From UMGS755 sp045132895 (lineage in GTDB: Bacteria; Bacillota; Clostridia; UBA1381; UBA9506): a stretch of DNA of 31,193 bases. The position numbers were made by a program, and so were the translations under genes. The stretch is from the NCBI GenBank assembly GCA_045132895.1, contig JBGUTC010000112.1, positions 1 to 31,193 on the forward strand, written 5' to 3'. This document shows, in pieces, positions 6,243 through 13,513 of the stretch (positions within the stretch are counted from its first letter, which is position 1; the number at the start of each line of letters is the position of its first letter). Under the pieces are notes generated by a model. That model had not been told where the DNA came from, ran no database searches, and was given only the letters and a program-made list of their open reading frames with translations.

Positions 6243-8177
6243 TTAATCTAAATTAAAGATACCGCCCTCTAAGGCGCTTCTGGCGGCAAGAATATATTTA
6301 CTGGTGTCTAAGGGGTCAACACTTCTTCGTTTAGCGGTAGCACCCAGTTCCAAGGGGCATTCCTTGTAGCCGTGGAGCTGGACGCTCATAGTGCCCCGAC
6401 CACTGGTAAAGGTGGCGAGCGTGATGGAATAGTCAAGGCTTGACTGAACCGGGATTAATGCATTTAAAATTACCCGGTCGCCGTCGTGGGTGCTGTCTAC
6501 GACTTCGCCCCGCATGGCAACTACATCGCTCATAACCCGGCCGACATGCTCGCCGGGCAGGATAAACCGCGCAGCAAGGATGGGCTCGAGCAGGGTGCTG
6601 CCCCCGCGTTCCAGGGCATCCTGAATGCCCATGGGCGTTGCTACGATGAAGTCCAGGGGATGGGTGTGTTCCAAATGATGTTGCCCATCAATGAGCCGGA
6701 TGTTGACGTCCGTTACCTGCCAACCCAGCCGCCCCTGGTTCAGGGCAAGGGGGATGGCCTGTTCCACCTGATGCTGATACCGCACCATAATTTTTCTGAC
6801 CGGAACTTCGGAGGTGAAGGTAACGCCGCTTCCTCTTTCTGCCGGTTCAACAATAAATTTCATAATAGACCAGCAGGGCTTAGGCATGGTATAGTCTACA
6901 AAGCCTTCGCTGGGAGTTGAAATGGTTTCTTTATAAATGATAGCCGGGCTGCCGAATGTTACCTTTAGGTCAAAGCGGGTTTCCAGTAATTCTGCAATAA
7001 TTTCTAACTGTATGGTGCCCATAACCCGGAGATGGAGTTCGTTGAATGTCCGGATGTATTGCACTTCCAAAAGGGGATCCTCGCCGGATAAAATCTCGCA
7101 GGCGCGGCGCAGATCCGGCATCTGTTCGGCCTTTTCCGGAATGACCTGAACGGTGATGAGGGGCGTCCGCAACTGGCCCGGCTCAATTTGCCTGGGGAGC
7201 AGGGCAGGATCGCCTAAAATCTGCCCGATCCCGACATCGTGCAGTCCATAAATGACGCCGATTTCCCCGGAAGAAATCCTGCCGGATGGGTTCAGGTCAG
7301 CATCGTGAATCTGTGTAATTTTGTTTTGCACCTGTTTGGGGTCGCCGGTGGTGGGATCAATGTCCCCATCAAAGGTAAGCGACTCTCTGGCTTCTAAGGA
7401 GCCGCCATAAAGCCGGACCCAAACTCCTCTGCCCAGATTTTTATCCTGCTGTGCGGCAAAGACAACGCCGCAAAGTCCGCTCTCTTCTTTGGGGGCGGGC
7501 AGATAGGTGACAATGCTGTCAAGGAGATCTATGACGCCGTCATCTTTTAAGGCAGAACCGGAGAGGACGGGATATGCCTTGCCGCTGTGAGCCAGTTCCG
7601 TCAATTTTTCGTTCAAAAGACTTTGGGAAAAAGTTTCTCCGTTTAAATATTGCTCCAGGAGTTCATCCCAGTGGTCGCAAAGGAGTTCGCTGACAGCGGC
7701 GGTATCCGATGGGATGACAGCTTTCGGTGTCAGGAGCCGCTTGATTTGCGCCAAAACTTCTGAGACATTGGCGTTTTCCCGGTCTGTTTTGTTGATAAAA
7801 AAGACGACGGGGATGTTCTGCCGGACCATTGCTTCAAATAAAACTTCTGTCTGGGGCTGTACCCCTTCAACGGCACAGATGACTAAAACAGCACCGTCTA
7901 ATGCCCACATAGAGCGTTCCACCTCTGCGGAAAAATCCACATGCCCCGGCGTGTCAATCAGGTTAATCTGAACATCCTGATAGGTAAAGGACACACAGGT
8001 CGCCTTAACGGAAATTCCCCTTCTGCGCTCAACGGGCAGGTTATCCGTATGGGCCGTTCCCGAGTCCACGCTGCCCAGAGAACGGATGGCGCCGGCATGG
8101 GATAAAATCTGCTCCGATAAGGTGGTTTTTCCGGCATCAACGTGCGCGAAGATGCCGATGTTTCTGATATGTCTCAT
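6243..8177 (-). CDS. Tet(M)/EF-G-like ribosome-protection GTPase
   Basis: The 644-aa product is a translational GTPase of the Tet(M)/Tet(O)/Tet(W) type. G1 AHVDAGKTT is at residues 11-19, with switch I RRRGIS, G3 DTPGH and G4 NKTD, followed by the EF-G-like domains II-V. Length is close to Tet(M) (639 aa). Tet proteins bind the A-site side of the ribosome and displace tetracycline. The domain IV tip that carries this work in Tet(M), SPVS, reads LEHT here (about residue 500), so resistance is not certain; it could be a housekeeping or drug-unrelated rescue factor. RBS AGGAG lies 8 nt before the ATG. It has its own promoter and no leader-peptide attenuator was recognised. Confidence 0.85.
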   Translation of the reverse strand: MRHIRNIGIFAHVDAGKTTLSEQILSHAGAIRSLGSVDSGTAHTDNLPVERRRGISVKATCVSFTYQDVQINLIDTPGHVDFSAEVERSMWALDGAVLVICAVEGVQPQTEVLFEAMVRQNIPVVFFINKTDRENANVSEVLAQIKRLLTPKAVIPSDTAAVSELLCDHWDELLEQYLNGETFSQSLLNEKLTELAHSGKAYPVLSGSALKDDGVIDLLDSIVTYLPAPKEESGLCGVVFAAQQDKNLGRGVWVRLYGGSLEARESLTFDGDIDPTTGDPKQVQNKITQIHDADLNPSGRISSGEIGVIYGLHDVGIGQILGDPALLPRQIEPGQLRTPLITVQVIPEKAEQMPDLRRACEILSGEDPLLEVQYIRTFNELHLRVMGTIQLEIIAELLETRFDLKVTFGSPAIIYKETISTPSEGFVDYTMPKPCWSIMKFIVEPAERGSGVTFTSEVPVRKIMVRYQHQVEQAIPLALNQGRLGWQVTDVNIRLIDGQHHLEHTHPLDFIVATPMGIQDALERGGSTLLEPILAARFILPGEHVGRVMSDVVAMRGEVVDSTHDGDRVILNALIPVQSSLDYSITLATFTSGRGTMSVQLHGYKECPLELGATAKRRSVDPLDTSKYILAARSALEGGIFNLD

Positions 8178-8222
8178 GGAATTGACTCCTGTTATCGTTT
8201 GGTCATAGATAGTTCTATTTGT

Positions 8223-8251
8223 AGTATAACAAATTTACGGGGGGATGGCAA
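8223..8251 (-). promoter_or_regulatory. promoter of the Tet(M)-like gene
   Basis: On the minus strand TTGCCA (8251-8246) and TATACT (8228-8223) are separated by 17 nt. The resulting leader is only about 40 nt, too short for the long attenuator known upstream of tet(M). Confidence 0.7.
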
Positions 8252-8354
8252 TAGGTTTTGGCAAACAAAACGCCTCCCTCATTTTGACCCGGCTGTGGAA
8301 TATCTGAAAATGTTCTGTTACGCGACTGGTTTCATATAATTCTGCATCTTTCCC

Positions 8355-8383
8355 TTGAAAAAATATAAATTTTATGGTACAAT
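8355..8383 (+). promoter_or_regulatory. promoter of the zinc-ribbon gene set
   Basis: TTGAAA (8355-8360) and TACAAT (8378-8383) have a 17-nt spacer with a TGG just before the -10 box. Transcription should start near 8390, just upstream of a hairpin. Confidence 0.7.
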
Positions 8384-8392
8384 GTAATAAAA

Positions 8393-8414
8393 TTCGACAT
8401 GTTTTTATGTCGAA
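8393..8414 (+). promoter_or_regulatory. 5' leader hairpin
   Basis: TTCGACAT (8393-8400) pairs with ATGTCGAA (8407-8414) around GTTTTT. It sits between the predicted start site and the GGGGG-containing RBS. It may stabilise the 5' end or bind a regulator; its role is unknown. Confidence 0.5.
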
Positions 8415-8429
8415 AATTGGGGGTTTATT

Positions 8430-8921
8430 ATGAAATTTTGTAGTTCCTGCGGTGCAGAGGTTAACGAGGGTGCAGTTGTATGTGTAAAATGCGGTTGCGC
8501 CGTGCAGGGAGGTTCTGTCCCGGCGCGAAAACTCAAGACCAATAAGGGCCTGGTGAAGTATATCCTTTTGTCGATTATTACACTGGGGATTTATGGTCTG
8601 GTTGTTATGTCTTCTGTCAGCAACAGTATTAACACGGCTGCCGGTCGTTATGACGGAAAGAAAACCATGCATTTTTGCCTGCTTTATTTCCTGATCGGGC
8701 CGATCACGCTCGGCATTGCATATCTTGTCTGGTTCCATAAGGTTTCCAACCGAATCGGCAAGGAAATTTGCAGAAGAAATCTGTCTTATCAATTTTCCTG
8801 CGCGGATTTTTGGCTCTGGAATGTGCTTGGCAGTTTGATTGTTGTGGGTCCCTTTATTTATTACCATAAGCTATTTAAAGCAACTAACCTGATTTGTGCA
8901 GATTATAATGCAAAGGGCTGA
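8430..8921 (+). CDS. zinc-ribbon plus DUF4234-like membrane protein
   Basis: The 163-aa protein begins with a small zinc ribbon (FCSSCG and CVKCG, residues 3-22), then a short linker and a membrane region of three or four helices resembling the DUF4234 family (LLSIITLGIYGLVVMSSVSN, then the HFCLLYFLIGPITLGIAYLV helix). The function of the family is unknown; it probably sits in the cytoplasmic membrane with the ribbon inside. The start is ATG after a GGGGG site. The 3' end overlaps the next gene by 14 nt, so the two are translationally linked. Confidence 0.8.
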   Translation: MKFCSSCGAEVNEGAVVCVKCGCAVQGGSVPARKLKTNKGLVKYILLSIITLGIYGLVVMSSVSNSINTAAGRYDGKKTMHFCLLYFLIGPITLGIAYLVWFHKVSNRIGKEICRRNLSYQFSCADFWLWNVLGSLIVVGPFIYYHKLFKATNLICADYNAKG

Positions 8922-9264
8922 GATTGCACGAAAAACGGGATGCAAGCGGATGTTGCTTCTGCTGTTTCTGGGGATCTATTTTGCCGTGGGCTATGCCGTT
9001 ATGAAGCACTATGGAATAACCTGTGTGTTTCTGGAATTTTTCGGTTTCCCTTGTCCCGGTTGCGGGATGACACGGGCGTTCCTTTCGCTCCTGAAACTTG
9101 ATTTTGTTCAGGCAGCGCGATATAATGTGGTAATCTTTTTTATGCCCTATGTGTTTTTGTATATCCTGTTTGATTTCCGGCACCCGATTCACAGAGTCTT
9201 ATTGTGGGGGATTGCAGTCGTTACAACCGTGAATTGGATTATAAAAATTATTATTTTTTTATAA
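8908..9264 (+). CDS. DUF2752-like membrane protein
   Basis: The product is about 118 aa with the DUF2752 hallmark FGFPCPGCGMTRAFLSL in the middle, flanked by hydrophobic helices (one before, two after). The family is a small integral membrane protein with a conserved CPxCG-T motif and no established function. The ATG at 8908 overlaps the upstream gene by 14 nt; GTG 8896 and ATG 8950 are other possible starts and no strong RBS separates them. It ends 12 nt before the next gene. Confidence 0.78.
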   Translation: MQRAEIARKTGCKRMLLLLFLGIYFAVGYAVMKHYGITCVFLEFFGFPCPGCGMTRAFLSLLKLDFVQAARYNVVIFFMPYVFLYILFDFRHPIHRVLLWGIAVVTTVNWIIKIIIFL

Positions 9265-9276
9265 GAGGTGAAGAGT

Positions 9277-9684
9277 ATGTATTGTAAAAATTGTGGTTCA
9301 GAAATCAATGAAAATGCAGTTGCATGCATGAGCTGTGGCTTTGCAAAGGGCGATGGAGATAAGTTCTGCTCCAATTGCGGAAAGGAAATTAACCCCGGTG
9401 CCGCTATTTGCACAAATTGCGGTGCGGCAGTTCAGGCGGCAAAAGTGGCTGTGGGCGGCGAACAGAAATCCAAACTGGTTGCCGTATTACTGGCGTTTTT
9501 CCTTGGCTCTATCGGTATTCACGATTTTTATCTGGGCTATACAAAGTACGGTATTATTAAAATCGTTTTAACTTGCTGCACGGCTGTTGGCGGCAGCATC
9601 TGGGCGCTGATTGACTTTATCAGACTCCTGACCGGCTCTTTGGATAAGGACGCAAACGGCGTTGAATTGAAAAAAGAATTCTAA
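9277..9684 (+). CDS. double zinc-ribbon TM2-domain protein
   Basis: The 135-aa protein starts with two zinc ribbons (YCKNCG/CMSCG and FCSNCG/CTNCG), then a TM2 domain: AVLLAFFLGSIGIHDFYLGY, a charged turn and a second helix GGSIWALIDFIRLL. The TM2 fold is a two-helix membrane hairpin of unknown biochemical role. The start chosen is ATG 9277, with AGAGG 8 nt upstream; a GTG three codons earlier overlaps that RBS. Third gene of a small operon. Confidence 0.88.
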   Translation: MYCKNCGSEINENAVACMSCGFAKGDGDKFCSNCGKEINPGAAICTNCGAAVQAAKVAVGGEQKSKLVAVLLAFFLGSIGIHDFYLGYTKYGIIKIVLTCCTAVGGSIWALIDFIRLLTGSLDKDANGVELKKEF

Positions 9685-9696
9685 ACAGATAAACCC

Positions 9697-9732
9697 AAAA
9701 GAACTGTAGTTTTTAACTACAGTTCTTTTTTT
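9697..9732 (+). terminator. terminator after the zinc-ribbon gene set
   Basis: AAAAGAACTGTAGTT (9697-9711) pairs perfectly with AACTACAGTTCTTTT (9715-9729) around TTT, followed by more Ts. Confidence 0.93.
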
Positions 9733-9830
9733 ATAAGCAGCCTTACGGGCTGATGCCTGCCGACTTCCAATATCTGACTTTCGCTTCTCTTTCAAAACCG
9801 GAAAAAGCGAAAGAAACCGAAAGAAAATCG

Positions 9831-9859
9831 TTGACATTGCTTGTGTTTAATGATATGAT
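9831..9859 (+). promoter_or_regulatory. promoter of the ceramidase-like/nagA-like/nagB-like operon
   Basis: TTGACA (9831-9836), a 17-nt spacer and TATGAT (9854-9859) preceded by TGA form a near-consensus, extended -10 promoter. No obvious operator dyad was seen in the short leader; a strong AGGAGG at 9886-9891 precedes the gene. Confidence 0.85.
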
Positions 9860-9897
9860 TATGATGTATGACTTTATGAAAAAACAGGAGGTTCACT

Positions 9898-11241
9898 ATG
9901 AATTGTTTGAAAGCCGGATTTGCCCGTGTTAACATAACGCCGCCCATGGGAATCCCTATGAGAGGCTATTTTAAGACCCGCTTAGCCGACGGTGTTTTAG
10001 ATGAACTGGAAATTAACGCTCTGGCTCTTGCCAGCGGCGATGTAAAGACCCTTTTAATCAGCATGGATCATTGCGGTATTCCCCAGGACCTTTCTTCTTA
10101 TTTCCGAAAAGGTGTCAGCGAGGTAACGGGTGTTCCTATGGAGAATATTATTATCTCCTGTACCCATACCCATACCGGTCCTTTCATGGAACTGGAAACG
10201 GAAGATGCTTTGATTGCTGAATATACTGCATTTGTTGCTCATAAAATTAAAAACGTTGCCCAGTTTGCGTTAGAAGACTTAAAAGACGCAAAAATGGGTT
10301 ACGGAAAAGGTACAGCTCCCAATGTTGCTTTCGTCCGTCGCTATATCATGAAAGACGGAAGCACCAGAACCAACCCCGGTGTGAACAATCCGGACATTGT
10401 CCGTCCTGTTGGTGAAACGGATGAAAGCGTAAATGTTATGCGCTTTGACCGCGAAGGTGCGGAGACTATCGTATTTGTTAACTTCGCCAACCATCCTGAT
10501 GTTGTTGGCGGCTGCAAGATTTCAGCTGACTGGCCCGGTCTTCTGCGCGGAACCGTTGAAAAGATTTTAGATAACACCAAATGTATTTTCTTCAACGGCG
10601 CTCAGGGTGATGTGAACCATGTGAATGTTCACCCCACCGGCGGCTACTTAAATGATATGTTTATGGACTTTGACGATGTATCCAGAGGCTATAATCACGC
10701 AAAATATATTGCCCGTGTTGTAACCGGCGGTGTGCTGCAGGCGTATGACAAGGTGCAGTATGTTGATGTAGATTCTCTGATTCCTGCCCAGAAGGTTATT
10801 GATGTTCCCTCCAATAAGCCTGATCCCAAGGATCTGCCGGAGGCACACAGAATCAACGACCTGCACAATGCAGGCAAGGATTCTGAACTGCCTTATGAGG
10901 GCATGATGCTGACCACCATCGTAGCAGAAGCAGGCAGAATGGTTCGTTTAGAGAATGCACCGGATACCTTTGATATGCGTCTTTCTGCTCTGGCGATCGG
11001 CCCTGTTGCCATTATCGGTATCCCCGGTGAACCCTTTACCGGTATCGGTCTTGGCTTGAAAGCAGCCGGCGGCTTTGATATGATTCTGCCCTGCTGTCTC
11101 TCTAACGGTTCTGAAGGTTACTTCCCCATGCAGGACTCTTATGATGAGGGTGGCTACGAGGCAAGAAGTTCCAGATTTAAAGCCGGCGTTGCTGAATTTA
11201 TTATTAAAGAAGGGAAAGAGCTTCTCGGAAGCCTGAAGTAA
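9898..11241 (+). CDS. neutral ceramidase-fold amidohydrolase-like protein, catalytic Ser replaced
   Basis: The 447-aa protein matches the N-terminal domain of neutral/alkaline non-lysosomal ceramidases (PF04734): AGFARVNITPPMG at the start, THTHTGP with the zinc histidine at 92 (or 90), NHPDVVGG (His199), IPGEPF (Glu378) and Tyr408 in SEGYFP, which align with the zinc ligands of Pseudomonas ceramidase. The family's catalytic Ser (GDVSPN) is Asn240 here (GDVNH), and the C-terminal domain and signal peptide are missing. True ceramidase action is therefore unlikely. A cytoplasmic zinc hydrolase acting on an amide or acyl group of a sugar derivative is a reasonable guess because the next two genes are NagA- and NagB-like. 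RBS AGGAGG lies 6 nt before the ATG; the stop is 5 nt from the next gene. Confidence 0.8.
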   Translation: MNCLKAGFARVNITPPMGIPMRGYFKTRLADGVLDELEINALALASGDVKTLLISMDHCGIPQDLSSYFRKGVSEVTGVPMENIIISCTHTHTGPFMELETEDALIAEYTAFVAHKIKNVAQFALEDLKDAKMGYGKGTAPNVAFVRRYIMKDGSTRTNPGVNNPDIVRPVGETDESVNVMRFDREGAETIVFVNFANHPDVVGGCKISADWPGLLRGTVEKILDNTKCIFFNGAQGDVNHVNVHPTGGYLNDMFMDFDDVSRGYNHAKYIARVVTGGVLQAYDKVQYVDVDSLIPAQKVIDVPSNKPDPKDLPEAHRINDLHNAGKDSELPYEGMMLTTIVAEAGRMVRLENAPDTFDMRLSALAIGPVAIIGIPGEPFTGIGLGLKAAGGFDMILPCCLSNGSEGYFPMQDSYDEGGYEARSSRFKAGVAEFIIKEGKELLGSLK

Positions 11242-11246
11242 TCAAT

Positions 11247-12383
11247 ATGTTAGCGATTAAAAATGCTGTCATCGTTATGCCGGATCACTATATTCCGGAT
11301 GGCGTGATTTTAATTGAAGATGATAAAATTGTTGATTTCGGTAAAAAACTTTCAATTCCCGACGGCGCAGAGGTGCTGGATGCCGGCGGTCAGTATGTGG
11401 GCCCCGGTCTGATTGATATCCATACCCACGCTGACGGCGATACATATTTTCACGATGATCCTGTGAAATGCTCCAAAACCCTCCTTGACCATGGTGTAAC
11501 CTCCGTGCTTCCCGCGCTGTTTTACAGCATGAACAAGGAAGAGCATCTGAACGCGATTAAAAAGTTCAAGGATGCCATTGCTGCCGGAGAATGTAAAAAC
11601 ATTCTGGGCGTTTATATGGAAGGTCCTTACCTGAATCCGGACTTTGGTTGCGATAAGGAGAAAAATGTCTGGAAAGACGCTGTGGTTGAAAAGGACTATG
11701 CGGAAGTTGTAGAAGCGGCGAAAGGGATGGCGAAGGTTTGGTGCGTTGCCCCCGAGCGCGAAGGGATTACGGATTTTGTTAAATATGTAAAACGTGAAAT
11801 CCCCGAAATCGTGTTCTCCGTTGCTCATTCTGAGGCAACTCCGGCACAGATTGAAGCCCTGATGCCTTATGGCTTGAAACTGGGCACTCATCATACCAAC
11901 GCAACCGGTACGTTAGAGAACTATCCGGAAGTCCGTGGCGTTTGTGTGGATGAAACTGTTAATTATAATAGCGATATTTACGCTGAACTGATTGTGGACT
12001 CCATGGGCGTTCATGTTCATCCTTACATGATCCGTCTCGTTAAGAAAATTAAGGGACAGGATAAAATCATTCTGATTGCTGACTCTTTCGTGGCAGACGG
12101 CCCGCCGCTGCCCGGTCTTGAAGAGGCACACGATATTAACTTTGACTGGGGTGGCGATATTGCCGGCTCCAAGCTGACGCTGGATGTGGCTTGTCATAAC
12201 ATGATGGTTCACACCGGCGGCTCTATCTGCGATGTATTTAAGTATGCATCCTTAAACCCCTCCCGTCTTCTGAATATGCCTGAACTGGGGCAGATCCGGA
12301 AAGGCAACCTGGCAAATTTAATCATTGTTGACCAATGGTTTAATGTTAAAAATACAATTTTAAAAGGAGAGATTATAAAATGA
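11247..12383 (+). CDS. NagA-like amidohydrolase (N-acetylglucosamine-6-phosphate deacetylase family)
   Basis: At 378 aa this is a full-length NagA-family amidohydrolase with a TIM barrel. Visible metal and catalytic residues are HTH (His59, His61), Glu125 in MEGPYLNP, His194 in AHSEA, His215-His216 in THHTNAT, and Asp279 in IADSF. The family removes N-acetyl from sugar phosphates. The substrate-binding GAH that follows the Glu motif in classical NagA is absent (FGCDKEKN instead), so the substrate may differ from N-acetylglucosamine 6-phosphate. No strong RBS is seen; translation may be coupled to the upstream stop 5 nt away. Its stop overlaps the next start (ATGA). It is probably the deacylation step before the NagB-like protein. 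Confidence 0.85.
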   Translation: MLAIKNAVIVMPDHYIPDGVILIEDDKIVDFGKKLSIPDGAEVLDAGGQYVGPGLIDIHTHADGDTYFHDDPVKCSKTLLDHGVTSVLPALFYSMNKEEHLNAIKKFKDAIAAGECKNILGVYMEGPYLNPDFGCDKEKNVWKDAVVEKDYAEVVEAAKGMAKVWCVAPEREGITDFVKYVKREIPEIVFSVAHSEATPAQIEALMPYGLKLGTHHTNATGTLENYPEVRGVCVDETVNYNSDIYAELIVDSMGVHVHPYMIRLVKKIKGQDKIILIADSFVADGPPLPGLEEAHDINFDWGGDIAGSKLTLDVACHNMMVHTGGSICDVFKYASLNPSRLLNMPELGQIRKGNLANLIIVDQWFNVKNTILKGEIIK

Positions 12384-13351
12384 GTTTCATTATTGATCCC
12401 GCAACAAAATTTGATTTCCAGCCTCATGAATTTGTCCCCTTTAAGGACAAGAAAGTTTGCGAATATGTTCGCAGCCTGAGCGGTAAGGACCTGGAAAAGA
12501 GAGAGCCCTGGTGGCATCCCGAATTTGACGTAAAAGTTATGATGAACCCCCATCCGGTTCTGATTGCTACCCTGTTTGAACGTCTCCGCGCTGCTTCTGA
12601 AGCAGGTAAGAGCTTCACCATGATTCTGGGCAACCCCGAACCCGATACCTATATTCCTCTGGCTCAGCTGATCAACTACTTTGGTGTTGACTGTTCTAAG
12701 GTTCACCTGGTAGCTGAAGATGAATGGGCTGATGAAGCAGGTAACATCGCTCCCATCACCTACGAAGCAGGTTTTGCTCATTCCATGATCAAATACCTCT
12801 ACTATCAGATTGATGAAAAACTCCGTATGCCCATGGAAAACGTTCACTTCCCGACCAATGCAAACATCAAAGATTACTCCAAGATCATTGATGACATCAC
12901 AGAAGGTACAGGTGCTGATATCGCTTCTACTTCTCCGGGTTGGGCAGGTCACATGGCATTCGTTGATCCGATTCCGGAATTCATCGGCAGCGGTGACATC
13001 GAAGAATGGCTGAACCAGCCGGCTCAGATCGTTAAACTGCACCCGATGACCATTATGCAGAACTCCTTAAACGGTACCTTCGGTCAGTCCGGTGATATCG
13101 CAAATGTTCCGCCTTGCGCAGCAACCATTGGTCCCTTAGATGTTATGCGTGCTAAGGAAAGAATCGAAGTTCATGCACTGGCAACCTGCGGTACATTCTC
13201 TTCCTGGCAGAGAATGACCAGCCGTCTGTGTACACACGGCCCCATCACACCGTACCTCCCCAGCACCATGCTCCAGACCAAGAAAACTCAGGTCTACATC
13301 AGCGAAGAACTGGCTGCTCCCTTCGAATGCTGGGAAAAAGTTGGTTATTAA
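12380..13351 (+). CDS. NagB-like (glucosamine-6-phosphate deaminase family) protein
   Basis: The 323-aa protein follows the NagB/6-phosphogluconolactonase fold: ILGNPEPDTYIPLAQLI (phosphate loop region), HLVAEDEWADE (Asp114, matching the catalytic Asp of NagB DEY), GWAGHMAFVDP (residues 187-197) and a C-terminal HGPITPYLPSTMLQ like NagB's GP-TP-PAS-LQ end. In NagB the third motif is DGHIAFNEP; here the Asp is Ala189 and the Glu is Asp196, while His191 is kept. The protein is also longer than typical NagB (about 240-270 aa). It may be a deaminase or isomerase with altered chemistry. RBS AAAGGAG lies upstream, with an ATGA overlap with the NagA-like gene. Confidence 0.75.
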   Translation: MSFIIDPATKFDFQPHEFVPFKDKKVCEYVRSLSGKDLEKREPWWHPEFDVKVMMNPHPVLIATLFERLRAASEAGKSFTMILGNPEPDTYIPLAQLINYFGVDCSKVHLVAEDEWADEAGNIAPITYEAGFAHSMIKYLYYQIDEKLRMPMENVHFPTNANIKDYSKIIDDITEGTGADIASTSPGWAGHMAFVDPIPEFIGSGDIEEWLNQPAQIVKLHPMTIMQNSLNGTFGQSGDIANVPPCAATIGPLDVMRAKERIEVHALATCGTFSSWQRMTSRLCTHGPITPYLPSTMLQTKKTQVYISEELAAPFECWEKVGY

Positions 13352-13362
13352 TTTGTTTTTTG

Positions 13363-13395
13363 AGACCCTCCGCTCTGCGGAGGGTCTTCTTTTTT
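13363..13395 (+). terminator. terminator of the NagA/NagB-like operon
   Basis: AGACCCTCCGC (13363-13373) pairs perfectly with GCGGAGGGTCT (13377-13387) around TCT, followed by TCTTTTTT. Confidence 0.93.
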
Positions 13396-13446
13396 ATCGG
13401 AAATAGGACTGTTTTTTCTTTTTCTTTTGCAAAAAAGGCTTTCCGA

Positions 13447-13475
13447 TTGACTAACGGGTCCCGTAATGCTATAGT
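13447..13475 (+). promoter_or_regulatory. promoter of the tandem glycosidase genes
   Basis: TTGACT (13447-13452), 17 nt and TATAGT (13470-13475). A perfect TATAAT also lies at 13475-13480 but 22 nt from the -35 box; the first pairing is preferred. Confidence 0.7.
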
Positions 13476-13513
13476 ATAATCAGAGAAATGTGCATAAAAA
13501 GGAGCGATATGCG

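Noticed and set aside
9898..11241. True ceramidase
   Set aside because: The catalytic Ser is Asn, and the signal peptide and C-terminal domain of known ceramidases are missing.
12209..13042. 277-codon minus-strand open frame
   Set aside because: Antisense to the NagA-like and NagB-like genes, which have family motifs and good ribosome sites.
13490..13513. Earlier ATG for the first glycosidase paralogue
   Set aside because: The RBS AAAAAGGAG would lie inside the gene; ATG 13514 gives the same length (1086 aa) as the paralogue.
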